The translations under genes were made by a program, and so were the position numbers. This document shows positions 36,427 through 47,830 of a stretch of 64,000 nt of DNA, piece after piece. Below the pieces are notes generated by a model. It searched no databases, was not told the DNA's origin, and was given only the letters and a program-made list of their open reading frames with translations. Position 1 is the first letter of the stretch. Every line of letters starts with the position of its first letter. The stretch comes from Epiperipatus broadwayi (taxonomy: Eukaryota > Onychophora > Udeonychophora > Euonychophora > Peripatidae): NCBI GenBank assembly GCA_028023455.1, contig JAQFVV010013074.1, positions 186,001-250,000 of the forward strand, given 5' to 3'.

Positions 36427-36468
36427 TCTCCAGACTAGTTTCTGGCTTGCAACCTTCATCAGTGAGGA
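36427..36468 (-). ncRNA. Hammerhead ribozyme-like motif (family C, intact core boxes)
   Basis: Minus strand: helix I strand TCCTCA (36463-36468), CTGATGA (36456-36462), helix II GGTT/AGCC closing a GCA loop with a flanking A on each side, GAAAC, palindrome ACTAGT, C at the cleavage site, then TGGAGA (36427-36432), which pairs with TCCTCA except for one mismatch. Both core boxes fit the hammerhead consensus; the flanking A-A at the base of helix II does not match the usual G-C pair. Confidence 0.6.
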
Positions 36469-36703
36469 GCTTTGTATCTAAGAGCACTGCACCTAGAACT
36501 TATGATCTAATGGGTACTAAACTGAGTACTGAACTGGGTTCAGACCCATATGATTATATATGTTATTGAGCTTAGATTGAAAATATTATTGTACTTTCAA
36601 TTTTATTCTCCTAGTTTTGTGGTTCATTAGAGATAAAAGGAGGCTGCTGGAGGGTTGCATTATATCCTAAGATCTAAGTATACAGTGCTCTCAGGTCCAA
36701 AGT

Positions 36704-36740
36704 GCCTCACTGACAAAGGCCACAAACCAGAAACTAATCT
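36704..36740 (+). ncRNA. Hammerhead ribozyme-like motif (family C), mutated
   Basis: Plus-strand partner in the right arm: GCCTCA, CTGACAA (36710-36716), GGCCACAAACC segment, GAAAC (36730-36734) and TAATCT in place of TAGTC. Core and palindrome are both changed, so probably inactive. Confidence 0.45.
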
Positions 36741-36869
36741 AGGAATATTGGATGAGTAAGCACTAGATATGTATTTTACGCACAAGCCTTTTGGCATCCA
36801 TTGATTACTTTGGTTGGCACTGAGTGGCACTACTGTATGAAGAGTTTTGCCTGTTTTAAACACATATTG

Positions 36870-39214
36870 CTTAATTTTTCATTTTATTTGATACTTTGTG
36901 ATATTGTCTTTTAAATACTTCTGTAGAAAACTCTTCTTTCTGGATTACCTCAACACTTGGCATAATTGTAGTTCTCTGATGTTTTCTATTCTTTGCCTAT
37001 TTCCCAATGAAAGCAATCAATATTGGACATTTTAGAAATGTCTTTAAGATAATACTTAAAATGTAAATGGTCTTCTCTCCCAGAAAAAATTATTCTCAAG
37101 TTTGCAATAAAATACTTTTTAAGGAAGATTTATTTTGGTAATTTTTTACATATCCAGCCCATTGAAAGTCTGATTATATAATTGTAAACGCTTTAGTATC
37201 CCATCCAGTAAGCTGAAGAACATATTAATTGGGCTTATGATCTTACTATTGTAGTTTCAAAACTTTGCAAGAGTGTCTCTGAATGAAAATTTTTCTAATA
37301 CCATTATACTGCATCAATAAAATGTCAAAGTCTTCTATACAATATATTATTTTGCAACTTTATATACGATTGATTTAGCAACATCATTTATTTGTTGTAA
37401 GGAAATGCCTTATTAATTGCTATTATTTTGAAAATAAATAGATCTGTGCCTTTTATAATGACTTTTGCCTAACCAAAATATTTGTGGGAATCAGTCCACA
37501 TGTTGTGTAAAAATTCAACAATAGTAGATGATTGATTTTTATAAGTTTTGCATATCATTTAATTATTGTTGGCTTAAAGACATTGTAACATTAGCATTTT
37601 TCTATTAACTATTTTAAAGAGAACTAGCATTAGTCTATCTCTTATGTATTGCCTTATCTTGTCAATGTATTTTAAGAGATGTGGCATTAGTCTCAATCTT
37701 ATTGAATATTTTATTGTGTTTGTCTCTCTTACATTGTTATAATTTCTTAGGGAATTATATTGTTTGTTTATCTTATAGTTAAACGTTTAATACTTTATTG
37801 AGGCAAATTCTTATTATTGTTGATCTTATTGTGATGGTTCATTTGCATTATTTTTCTGACTAGTGATAAAGTCCTAGTTCTTTAATTGTCCTGATATGTA
37901 GATGCATTTCCATATGGTCAAGCCATCATTATATTTTTGCCTTTGTTTCAATACTGCTAAGATAGACTTTCTTTGTTATACATTTTGTTTAAAGCCTTGG
38001 GTAATTTACTACCATGACTTTATCCTGGAAATTCATATTTTTGTAGGTACTGAGGAATGTCATCCTTACCTTTGCACTCTTAATCTCTCTGAGTGTTGTT
38101 TATTTATTTTGATGGATATGTCTAGGTAGCACCTCAAGTTGTTAAATCTGATAAAATACTTAATGTTAAATTTAAAATTGTATATGTAGCTTCATCAAAT
38201 AATATACCTCCTCTTCAGAATTCATCACAGAATAAGGATTGGAAAGTTTATATTTTAATTAGGGCATTAAATATGTTCATTGAGGAATTTATAATTGTAA
38301 GTCAAATGAGAGAGCTTATTAAAAATATTAAAGTTATAAAAGGTTTTGTTAACAATTAATATTATTTTTATTTATTTATTTAAAACTGTAATATACAATT
38401 TTTCTCTATATTATATTTTGTTTTTATTTTTTTAAGGATTCATTTCATGATGATTTTGTAAAGCAGCTAAACATTTGTTTTTTGAATGTCCTTAATGTTA
38501 CATAAATGTTATTTTATTATTTATTTAAGTTTACTTATCTTTTGTCATCATTAGCATCCTTTCAGAAATCTAAACATATTAATTTATTACCATGAATTCT
38601 ATTTGCTTGTTATGCATTGAGAGTGCATGAATACAAAGAATTTGAAATAAAAGTCACTTTATTTAAATTGTATTTCTGATGTTAAGAAAACATCAAAGAA
38701 AACCAGTTGTTCTAGTTAACAAATTTGTTGATGTTATAAGATATTTTTGGTCAAATCCACTTATGTAGAAGATCACTTTGCTTTATCTGGAAGATCATTT
38801 AATTTTATTCATCACAAATTTATGATGATAACATTTCTTGGATTTACTTCAGAAGATTAAAAGAAATTTATTAATATGATATTTTGTATAGCCATAAAAT
38901 ATTTTATCTACTCATAATATCATAAATGCTATCCAAATATATTACCTTTATTTTAAAATTAAGAATTTTTCATGTATAATTTAAACTGTAAATTCATAAT
39001 TGTAATCTAATGAGACATTATCTTAAGAGTAAGAGTATATAATATTGTTTTGTTGCTTACTAGAATTTTATTTTTTGTTAAATTTTCAAAAATTAAAGAG
39101 AAGAACAAAATTATAAATATACATATGTAAGAATGATACAATTGTAAATTATTAATCCATGTTGCTTGGGCAACTAGATGGTCTGATGTGCTCACTGATG
39201 TTATTTAATCCAGC
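36870..39214. other. No gene identified
   Basis: AT-rich DNA. The stretch 37855-37960 resembles 10910-11010, so an unclassified old repeat passes through. The open frame 37902-38129 (plus) is cysteine-rich but has no recognised domain. Confidence 0.45.
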
Positions 39215-39289
39215 TTAATCAGGTTCCATGTGTTGTCAAATAAAAATCTGGATGAGATGATACTGTCCTTATGACAAAATTTCTTCAAT

Positions 39290-39540
39290 TTAGAAATGAA
39301 TATGTCTTCAGCTTGGGATGAGAAATGGTGAACTTGTTGTGACATCTGGCTATCAAGGTGGCATAAGTGAAGAGGGTTGAAAGCCTTGAGATGATATAAT
39401 CCCTAGATAGGAATCAGTTCTTGATATCTAATATTTTGTTCAGGGAAATGTGGCAGTTGTGAGAAATAAATGTTCTGATTTTGTCATATGCTGGGCAATC
39501 ATTTATCATGTGGTCAAAGGTTTTAGAGCTGCAGGAATCC
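39290..39540 (-). pseudogene. LINE reverse-transcriptase C-terminal fragment, other family
   Basis: Minus-strand frame, with one TGA, reads DSCSSKTFDHMINDCPAYDKIR and then FLSRDYIISRLSTLFTYATLIA. The pattern of Cys, then H-x4-C-P-x-Y-x2-I-R, is the zinc-knuckle-like tail found after the RT domain of many LINEs of the Jockey/R1/L1-like groups. It is not from the RTE family seen elsewhere in the window. Only the tail is present and the clade is uncertain. Confidence 0.5.
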
Positions 39541-40557
39541 AAATAATTAAGAAAAAAGCTTCATTTTAAGCTCATTTTTTGATAATTTGTTATTGTTGTG
39601 TCAAAGCCAGCCACTTCAATTTTATTTAGATTGTTCATTTGATTTGTACATTGTATTGAGTATAATTGATAGATATTGTTTCATTAAAATTGACATCACT
39701 TCTACAATCCACCATTTTTCTCCCTCCCTCTTTCTCCTCACTTTTAAGAAGATAGAAAACAAAAAGTGTTAGAAACAAATAATAAAAATTCCAAAACAAA
39801 GATGAGCATTACAAATACTAAAAGAGGTTGTTTGAAATTAAACATCAATTAATTTTGTAAATCAATATTAGGTAGTATTATGATAATGAGATAGCCAAAG
39901 AAACCTTGAAAACTTAAAAGTGACCATGCTTTTCCTCTCCCATTTCCTCCTTCTTCTATTTTTTAAAAACCAAAAAAGAAATTGAAAAGTCAGATAATAT
40001 TAAAAGTTCACACAAAAACAGATCTATGAATTAAAAGTAATAAGATTCAACTTTGAATTTATAAATTCCACATTCTTATGATAAATCTCTTTTCCATATC
40101 CAAAGAATCTTTAATTGGTTGAAGAAACAAAGAGCCAATGAAATATAGGTATAGGTCTAGATCAGTACCAAGATATAATTATTACTAGAAATGTGCTGAA
40201 GCATAAAAATAAAAGAGAAACAATGAATATTTGTCTTCATTGTGTACATATAATAAAATACATATTTTTTTATTTATTCTCAGTTGTAATCTAAAAATTA
40301 TTTTTACTATTAAATAAAATTGTCTTCAGAATGCATTATAGCTGTCAGATACAATTTTCTATCAGATATTATTACAAAACCCATGTTATAAATAAACTGA
40401 TGGCCTAAATGTCATAGCTCAACATTAGTCACATATAAATGCATAACTAGTTGTGACCTTGAACCTAAGCACCTTATATATGTAAATATATTTAAATAAA
40501 TGGTTCTTTCTATCACTTAGATCAGTCGTGACCTCTACAGGATAACTTTAGTAAGAT
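39541..40557. other. No gene seen
   Basis: AT-rich non-coding DNA; nothing recognised. Confidence 0.6.
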
Positions 40558-40570
40558 ATAAAATAATTAC

Positions 40571-40865
40571 CAAATTTACCAATTCCTTTATTTTTCTGTA
40601 ATATCTTATATAAATGCAATTTATCCACTCCATTTTGAACACTTTTTTAGTAAAAAATCATTTTATTGTACATATATGCATACACAATCTTATATTTTGA
40701 CTGTCCTGCAGTCTTATTCAGAGCTACTTTTTTAAAAAAAAAAAATTAAAGTGGCTCTGAAGAAGACTACAGAACAATCGAAACATAAGATTGTATATGT
40801 ATATATGTAAAATAAAAGATTTTTTTGCTAAAAAGTATTCAAAGTAGAGTGGATAAATTGCATTT
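40571..40865. mobile_element. Family D fold-back hammerhead element
   Basis: Inverted arms from about 40608 to 40868 pair with some mismatches around an A/T centre near 40730-40748. Each arm carries a hammerhead-like motif reading outward (minus about 40697-40721; plus 40757-40786). A perfect 13-bp direct repeat, ataaaataattac, lies at 40558-40570 and 40866-40878; about 37 bp of unpaired sequence separates the left repeat from the left arm. Confidence 0.7.
40757..40786 (+). ncRNA. Hammerhead ribozyme-like motif (family D), decayed
   Basis: CTGAAGA (40757-40763), then GACT...AATC in the helix II position, then GAAAC (40780-40784). The mirrored arm keeps a perfect helix II (GACTG/CAGTC, loop CAGGA) but has mutated core boxes (CTGAATA, AAAAT). 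Together they imply an ancestor with both core boxes and a 5-bp helix II, plus one extra A before helix II. Confidence 0.45.
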
Positions 40866-41159
40866 ATAAAATAATTACTACAATTTCATCTACAGTTGCC
40901 AATTTCTTTTGAAATCACTCATTTTACATCAGCTTTTTAGTTAAATATATTAATGATTATTAATAATCATTTATTAGTCTGGAGATTAACATTGGATCTG
41001 TAGGCCAAAATACAAATTTTAAACTTATTAAAAATTAGTATACCATTTTTTTAATTAAATATAATCACATGATACCATAAATTTGAGTTTATTTCCTCTA
41101 TTTTTCTTGATGTACAAGGTTTCAGAGATATTTAAAAATTCTATCTTTACACACACTTA

Positions 41160-41275
41160 AAAGCCATAAACAAAGACATCTGGAAAAAGTAAATAATCCT
41201 CAAGATATATTTTTACCTGAACCAACACTCTTCAGTTGGCCCAGACCTCAATCACTCACATCATCCTCGTTCAAT
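41160..41275 (-). mobile_element. Family B hammerhead element, eroded fragment
   Basis: Minus strand keeps the order GGGCCAA, CTGAAGA, GTGTTGGTTC..., AAAAATATATC and TTATTTACTTTTTCCAGATGTC, recognisable as family B. Helix II and GAAA are mutated. Confidence 0.5.
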
Positions 41276-42684
41276 GTTTATAAATAACAAATTTCTACAA
41301 CATAGTTATAGAGATGGCATTTTTCCTTTCAGGAATTTGACCACATCTTTTTAAGATCAACACATTAATAATTACTACTAATCATATTTTAGTTAAAATT
41401 ATCTTATTTTAAACTGAGTTATTTAAATAGAACTACAAATAAATAAATAATACTTATTAAGAATACATTTATTTAAAGAGGATTTTGGAAATGTGTTGAT
41501 AAATATTGAACAAACATGATTAAATATGCAAAATATTGTGATGTAAACCAACTATTCTGTGGCAACAAGGATGTCATTTATTTTTTTCAGATGCTTTCGT
41601 GTGTCTGAAGTGTGTGTGGAAATAAAAATTTTAAGTACATCTTATATAAAATAATCTGCTATCATTTTGTTAACTATTACAATATTTTTTAAATATCCTT
41701 GACACCATTTTTGTCATTAATTTGAAACATAAAAATCGCAAACCTTCTTTATAGTCTCCAAGTGAATCACCTTTATATGTGTTTTTATACTCTCTATCTC
41801 TGAGTGGCAAAAGTCTTTCTTTTATATATATAAACTTTCATTTAAATTTAATATTATAATCTCAAAGTAGTTTTCAATACAAAACCATTATTAATATCTC
41901 CTTTAATCTTTTTCTAGATTTTAACAATAATAATTGAGTTAATGATTTAACTGACATTAAATTGAAAATTTTATAGCAATGACCTAAGAATGATTATCTT
42001 CTATTTTTAAATTTTAAATTTGCATTTAAAAATAATTTTTATTGAAATCCTATATAGCAGATATTTTCTTCTTTCTATTAGAACGATATTATATATAATT
42101 CAATATTTCTTTTCATTTTGAAGCAAATTACAAAATATAATAAATGCATTTATTATGTAATTTTTGTTATAAGTTATAATAAAAACTAAAAATATATTAA
42201 TAAATAAAAATATAAAATTTATTGCTCTTTTGTTATTATTGTTAAAAAATACCTTTAATTAAATAATATTTAAAAGTAAATATTAATAAATGAATCGTTA
42301 AACTATAAAGGTTTCCTAATTGATGTGTCTGGTTCTTGTAAGACAATTTAAAACTTTTTTATTAAAACATTTTACCATTGGACCTCCCACGGCAATCATA
42401 TTTATTAAAAATGTAAATTGTTCTAGAAATTGATTATCTAAAGATTTCAGCTCATTTAAATCTTATTTTGTATTAATTCTGTTTTCAAATTTTGATTGAC
42501 GTTCAATAGAAAATATTGAAAATGTGTTCGGCATCATCGTTAATATCAAATCTAGTTTGTAACTCACTAAGTAAATTATTTAATATTTTTTTAGCTAAAT
42601 ATAATCATTAAAATGTATGAAACCAAATATTATGTAAACGAAATAGTTTGCATTTAAGAATCTCACATTTTCTTTTATTGGATA
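41276..42684. other. No gene seen
   Basis: Very AT-rich DNA with no recognised repeat or coding frame. Confidence 0.6.
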
Positions 42685-43485
42685 ATGAACTCATCTTTTT
42701 TCCCCATAATTATTTTACCTTTTTTAACAAACTTTGTAGTTAAATCCAGAGAAATATTCAATGGAATGGGCCTCCACTCAGCTGCCACTTCCTATGCACA
42801 TAGAGTTCTCAATACGTTAAGATCCATTTATATTGAACAAGGAGACAGAAACTTTCCTCTTCCTATAGAGCCTACGGACACACTACCTCCAATTGTAAGC
42901 AAGTATATTTCCGATAAGTGGGACTTTGCAAAAGATCTAACAAATGTATCCTTGCCTTCCAGCTACAATAAAAAGACCTATTGGGAAGTCTATTGCATGC
43001 TTCACAAAAATTTAATAGTGATCCCCAATGAAATTGGACTTAATAATAGGCAATTACTTAAAAAACTTAAAACACTATATGTTGAACCAAAATTCATTGA
43101 CTTTATCATCAAGTTAAACCTCTTGGTTCTGCCTATCAATTATTTTTAGTGGTGAAAAGAAATTTTCTGAGCATTGACACCCAATGTAGACTTTTCTAAT
43201 TGGCTGAAGAAACTATCCAATATCTATTATATACGTTCTCATTTTATTCCTATCAAGATTTTAATTAGTTCAAAAGTTACTGTTGACATTAGGACTCCAC
43301 TTTCCTTAAAATCTGCTTTCAAAACTGAAGACCCATCCATTATTAGACTGGGCATTTTTATTACATTTGCCATTTGGTTGGGCAAATGTCAATTCATCTT
43401 TGAAAACAACACCTACAATCCTCAACAGGTGAACATCAAACTAATTAAAAAAATTAAAAGCCAAGATAAAGATCATGGCCAATAA
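42685..43485 (+). pseudogene. Probable LINE C-terminal polyprotein fragment
   Basis: An open frame of 154 codons (42685-43149) is followed in the same frame, after three stops within about 22 bp, by a further 100-codon frame to 43485. The first part contains LHSAATSYAHRVL and SYNKKTYWEVYCMLHKN; the second ends with SIIRLGIFITFAIWLGKCQFIFEN. A basic region followed by a helix with IWL-R/K-CQ-IFE resembles the C-terminal tail of LINE polymerases, just after the zinc knuckle. The RT catalytic domain is absent, so assignment is by tail features only. It is the longest non-RTE coding frame in the window. A decayed host exon is the alternative. Confidence 0.45.
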
Positions 43486-44352
43486 TCATTTATTTGAAGA
43501 AACATGGAACAAGTTTCTGTTTTGTTAATGAATTGTAACTCTTGCAGGGGTACAATTATCAGACAAGTGCTGATCAAGTAAACGTTTTTCATTCAAACAA
43601 TTAATTATGCAAATGTATCAGGAAGTTGAATACTACCTAATGTAACAAAGTTTTTTTGTATAATAAATATTATGTTTTGTTGCTAAATAAAGTATTTTTT
43701 CCAAGAGACCTATAAGGTAATTCAAATAGATTGCCTTTAGCCAACCTAACCATGTAACTCTGTTTGGTATATGGATACTAAATAATCTTAAATAGAAGAT
43801 AAAACAAGAATGCAAAAACACTCAAATTTTCATCCAAAAATTAGCAACCCTTGTGTCTCTCTCTTCACTATTTCTCTATGAGGGACTCCTGAAGAGATCT
43901 TTGCTCTGTAGTGGTCTGTTTAATAAAAATTTTGTTTTATTTTATCTATATACAGAAAGAGGTGGAGAGTGTTACACTTTTTTTTCTTAGTGATGAAAGT
44001 TTATTCATAAAAAAAAAAACAGATACAAATATAGTTAGAAAAAGGTTTACAATGGAGTGATTATTTGATAAATTGAAATTTCAGAAGCAACATGGTAAGA
44101 GAGGAAGGATACATGTGAAAAGGGAATGGGAAGTGGAACACTTGTTTCCAAAAATATGTGTTTACATTCTTATATTTCACAGACAAATTAATTTCAATGA
44201 AAATTATTTACATCATTTATATATTCTTTTTTTTCAAACAGAATGTTATTTATTTATATCCCAAAGAAGTATAGTTTATTCCATCTAATTACATATATAT
44301 TAAGCTATTCTGATTTCTTCTTTATATATATTGTAATCTTATTAACTGTGCG
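43486..44352. other. No gene seen
   Basis: AT-rich DNA; short frames on both strands appear to be chance. Confidence 0.55.
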
Positions 44353-44646
44353 ATGCTGGATGGAACAAAAGTAACACTGGCAGTTATCATAATAGCTATG
44401 GGTTTTCTACAGAGTGAGGCCTCTTATAGCAAAATATCATCTAACTACATGTACCAAAATACCAGATTATTCTTATATTTAAAATCTTATTTTAAAGGTT
44501 CTTTATCTCACATCCTTTTAAATTCTAAATTGTATCTACTGAGTCTATACTTTATCTTTATCTCAGGCTTCATTTATGTACTTAATGCAAGGAAAATAAT
44601 TATTATATTATACCCCTTAATAATCTTAAGTGCAATAACTATTTAA
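44353..44646 (+). CDS. Unrecognised 97-codon open frame, doubtful
   Basis: The frame starts MLDGTKVTLAVIIIAMGF, which resembles a signal peptide or membrane segment, and continues with a hydrophobic, leucine/isoleucine-rich sequence that may include two further membrane segments. AT-rich DNA readily yields such hydrophobic frames. No splice sites, homology or promoter support it. Confidence 0.12.
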   Translation: MLDGTKVTLAVIIIAMGFLQSEASYSKISSNYMYQNTRLFLYLKSYFKGSLSHILLNSKLYLLSLYFIFISGFIYVLNARKIIIILYPLIILSAITI

Positions 44647-45491
44647 GTTATGCATTAAATATTCTTTCCTCTTCTTATCACTCTATCATAGGATATATTA
44701 TGTCTTTGGCAAACAAAAATGCAAATATTCAAAAATCAAGTGTCTTAATACTTTAAATAATGCATGGCAAGCAGATAAAACCTTCCATAAATATTTTAAA
44801 GCTCTTTTTATACAATGTACCACCTATAAACACATATAATTTTGCTATCTTCAGATATGCACTTATATCTAATGCTAAACTAAAGTAATGCAAAAAGTAA
44901 TTAGACTAATTTTATACGACCAACTACATTACAAAGTACCTTTGAAATAAAAGCAAATTAACATAGTATGTATCTTATTACAATACAGGTAAGATAAGTA
45001 ATAAACAAAATAGATAAATAAATTTTACTGGGGGACCCTTGAAATGTACTCTTTTATGAATTAATGAAGAATAAAACTTTATATTAGATTTTCTGAATAA
45101 TAAATATAATAATGATGACAAAAACAGAAACGTATTTAATAAATAGCAAAAATATTTATTTACAAGTAATATAGTATTTAATACAATAAATATTTACACT
45201 AAGTATTACTCCTAATTTAACAAATCATAATAACAGAAATATTGGTACAGTTTACAATAAAACTTTTCCTTTCAAAGCATTCCTTCAAAAAATGTAATAA
45301 AAGCATTTATATTACTCAAGATTTTCTCACATTTTATTTGAAACCGTCTCTCTCACTATCATGTACTCAGAGCAAAATAACATACATATATGCCTATACA
45401 CAGGCCACTACTATGAACATTAAATACTTTACAGAGCCACCGATGCTGGAATGTCAGTACAGAAACTCACTTCTTTTGAACCTACCCTGCC

Positions 45492-45534
45492 ATCTCTCTG
45501 AGGAGTGCCAAAGCATGAAACCATGGTCAGGGGT
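45492..45534 (+). ncRNA. Hammerhead ribozyme-like motif with canonical helix II
   Basis: Helix I strand ATCTCT (45492-45497), CTGAGGA (45498-45504), helix II GTGC/GCAT with loop CAAA (45505-45516) sitting directly between the core boxes, GAAA (45517-45520), palindrome ACCATGGT (45520-45527), C at the cleavage position (45528), then AGGGGT (45529-45534), which pairs with ATCTCT through 4 Watson-Crick and 2 G-T pairs. Every conserved hammerhead position fits; only a closed helix III is missing, replaced by an 8-base self-complementary string that two molecules could share. The surrounding patch (about 45420-45660) is less AT-rich and may be a further element; its limits are unknown. Confidence 0.7.
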
Positions 45535-45759
45535 TTGGGGGTTCCTGACAGAGATATTTTAAGTGCTGGCTCTAGCTAAGCATTTATCACAAAGCTTGGT
45601 GAGGAATTGGCAATCCTCATTGTTTATAACATACAAGCTTAAAAGAATAGGGTCATGTGATCTATGACTTATTTTGATCACTTCTTAAGAATTTTGTAAA
45701 GATAGCAAAATATTCTGCAAAAATATTTAAGTACTTTTTATATATACACATTAACAAAA

Positions 45760-46020
45760 AAAAATCTACTTTATGATTAATTACTGTCAAAAAAATGCAA
45801 ATTAGTCGGATATCATTTTTAAATTTAGCGTAAATTTAGAAATTTTGTGAAAGTTAACAAATGTATAATTGTGTATTATTTTCTATTAAAAAATACCAGT
45901 AATTTTTTATAGATATCCACAAAAAACAAGCCATTTTATGTTTAGTTACTGTCAAAAAAGCGTAAATTATTTGGGTATCATTTAAAAATTTAATGTGAAT
46001 TTTTTAATTTTGTTTAAATA
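45760..46020. repeat. Tandem duplication, ~165-bp period
   Basis: attactgtcaaaaaaatgc at about 45780 recurs as gttactgtcaaaaaagcg at about 45945, each followed by taaatta or aaatta, then a tatcattt and aaaattta-gtgaattt-like run. Two units are visible. Non-coding. Confidence 0.55.
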
Positions 46021-46319
46021 GTAATATTATTTACTATTAGTTACTAAAACTTTCTATTACAAAACTAAACCTGATATTTGTATAGAATCACAGGCCTGGC
46101 CTGGAATTGTAATATGTATGTGTTTTTGATTAGCATCAACGCCATCAAACGGCTGACATGAGAGAATAAAAAATAACCCAAAAATCTTATCATGTTTATT
46201 GCTTGGAATAAATTTAAAATGTTATATTTTAGATACAAGTAATTAATAAAATCAATTGTAATATTTGTTTTTGACAGATAAAATAGAATGAGTAAATGTT
46301 AAAAAGGCGTATTAAATTA

Positions 46320-46385
46320 AGTTAGTGCTGATAGTTGAAGGTTGCTTGAAAGTCTGAATTCAAATCCCTATATTTACAATTTAAG
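46320..46385 (+). mobile_element. Family B, tRNA-like end fragment
   Basis: Contains gatagttgaaggttgcttga and a B-box-like gaattcaaatccc, matching the 3' end of family B copies; the hammerhead part is absent. Confidence 0.5.
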
Positions 46386-46565
46386 TTCCAGGTATAAGAA
46401 TGTCTGTATTTCAAATCTTATAAATTAAGTTAGATAATATTAGGTGATGGTTAAATTATAAAGTTTTTGATTATTAGTAGATGATTATTCCATCTTATGA
46501 TAGTTATTTATAAATTTATTAAACACACATTGATTACATAGTTAATATTTACTGAGGCTATAACC

Positions 46566-46681
46566 TCGATAATATGCGTGTAAAAATGCGATAGTAGGGA
46601 CCTCTACAGGTGTTTTAACCCCTTGTGGTTAAAACACCTGTAGAGGTCCCTACTATCGCATTTTTACACGCATATTATCGA
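46566..46681. repeat. Perfect 55-bp-arm hairpin
   Basis: Arms 46566-46620 and 46627-46681 are exact reverse complements over 55 bp with a 6-base loop, ccttgt. No hammerhead boxes are present. The arms contain gcgatagtagggacctctac. Either a very recent fold-back insertion or a structure kept exact by conversion; an assembly artefact is possible. Confidence 0.9.
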
Positions 46682-47387
46682 TAGTTATTTGTATAAATAG
46701 AAAAGTAAATATTTATAATTTTAATATTTTTTTCGATTTAAAGTTAGTAATTTATTATTATTATTCTCAATGTATTTTTATTATGGTTAGATTAATTTTC
46801 TAATAATGATTTTAGTTTATGTTTGTAATTGTGTACGTAATTATTCTTGGATAATTGGATCTCAACAAAATCCCTCTTGTTATTCGATTATCTAACTGTT
46901 AATTATGGTTATTATATTTTAAAAAGAAATAACCATGATGCCTAAGTTCTCTATAGGGAGGCATTGATTATTTAAATCAATTTAATCTGTGTTTTTAATA
47001 TTACTAATTTTATAGTTTCTTAGATTACAAAAGAATGTCATGGTCCGTTGTAGGGATTTCCTAATGATTATAAGATAATAGCTGGAGAGTTTCTACAATA
47101 ACAATGTCATTGTGGAGTATATTTTATATGCTTCTCAATGTGAAAACCTCTATGTTTGTCACAGTCCCTGAAGTCTATCTTATGTACTATTTTATCTTAC
47201 ATTTAGATTAGGTAGAGAGTCTCATTCCTTTGTCCTTTATTATTATCCTTATCATCACATCGAGCTGGTGCATGTTAACTATCATTCTTCAGGAAAATGT
47301 CTGTTAATTAAAACTAAATTTTAATAATAAAAATAAATATTTGGAAACGAGGCACTCTTCACAAACCTGGGAGCTTAATTGTAAGTA
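46682..47387. other. No gene seen
   Basis: AT-rich DNA; nothing recognised. Confidence 0.55.
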
Positions 47388-47690
47388 TAGGGGATTTGAA
47401 CTCAGATTTTCAAACACCCTTCAACTATCCACACCATCTCATATAACTGATACATGTGAACAACACACATGTAGAAAAGATAAATAATCACCAATATACG
47501 TATTTTGTGCTAAACCAGCACTCATCAGTTGGTCCAGATTATCATCTCCTATATATATATATATATATATATAATCAGTGCTCAGTTTATATTAAGATAG
47601 AAAATCTTCATACTTTAATGGACAGGCTTCAATGTACTACAACCTCCAACTTTTCAGCCATCCATATCATTGAAAATCTGATGAGGAAAA
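47388..47690 (-). mobile_element. Family B hammerhead element, long copy
   Basis: From the right end the minus strand reads the 5' part (gattttcaatgatatggatg near 47670, then a segment matching 1860-1990), gagcactgatt, a short (TA)n tract, the hammerhead at 47490-47533 and the tRNA-like end near 47395-47412. It is immediately followed by an inverted partial copy (47691-47830), so the two could fold together. Confidence 0.75.
47490..47533 (-). ncRNA. Hammerhead ribozyme-like motif (family B), one core change
   Basis: Minus strand: ACCAA (47529-47533), CTGATGA (47522-47528), helix II GTGCT/AGCAC, a perfect 5 bp with loop GGTTT (47507-47521), then AAAA where GAAA is expected (47503-47506), palindrome ATACGTAT (47496-47503), A at the cleavage position and TTGGT (47490-47494) closing a 5-bp helix I. 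The single G-to-A change in the second core box should stop cleavage. Confidence 0.6.
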
Positions 47691-47830
47691 TCTGATGATG
47701 AAAACCCATGCCCATGGTGATTACTTATTTTTTCTACATGGGTGTGGTCATGTGCATCAGTTATATGAGATGGTGTGGATAGTTGAAGGGTGCTTGAAAA
47801 TCTGAGTTCAAATCCCCTATACTTACTCAT
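47691..47830 (+). mobile_element. Family B, inverted partial copy
   Basis: Plus-strand 3' portion: tggtgattacttattttttc, the acatg-gtgtggtcatgtgca segment, then gatagttgaagggtgcttga and gagttcaaatcccc. It is complementary to 47395-47495 and lacks the hammerhead 5' half. Confidence 0.7.

Larger units (their letters stand above)
36269..36856. mobile_element. Family C fold-back hammerhead element, complete-looking
   Basis: 588 bp bounded by a perfect 13-bp direct repeat, taaacacatattg (36256-36268 and 36857-36869). The left side starts with the family end catcacatgatcact, then aaaacaggcaaaa and agtgccactcagtgccaacc; the right side carries the complement up to gagttttgcctgtttt. Each arm holds a hammerhead-like core reading outward (minus 36427-36468, plus 36704-36740). 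The middle (about 36480-36700) is unpaired spacer. No protein coding. The 13-bp duplication argues for insertion as a unit. Confidence 0.8.

Noticed and set aside
45242-45562. 106-codon plus-strand frame
   Set aside because: It crosses the hammerhead at 45492-45534 and unrelated AT-rich DNA; composition and lack of domains suggest chance.
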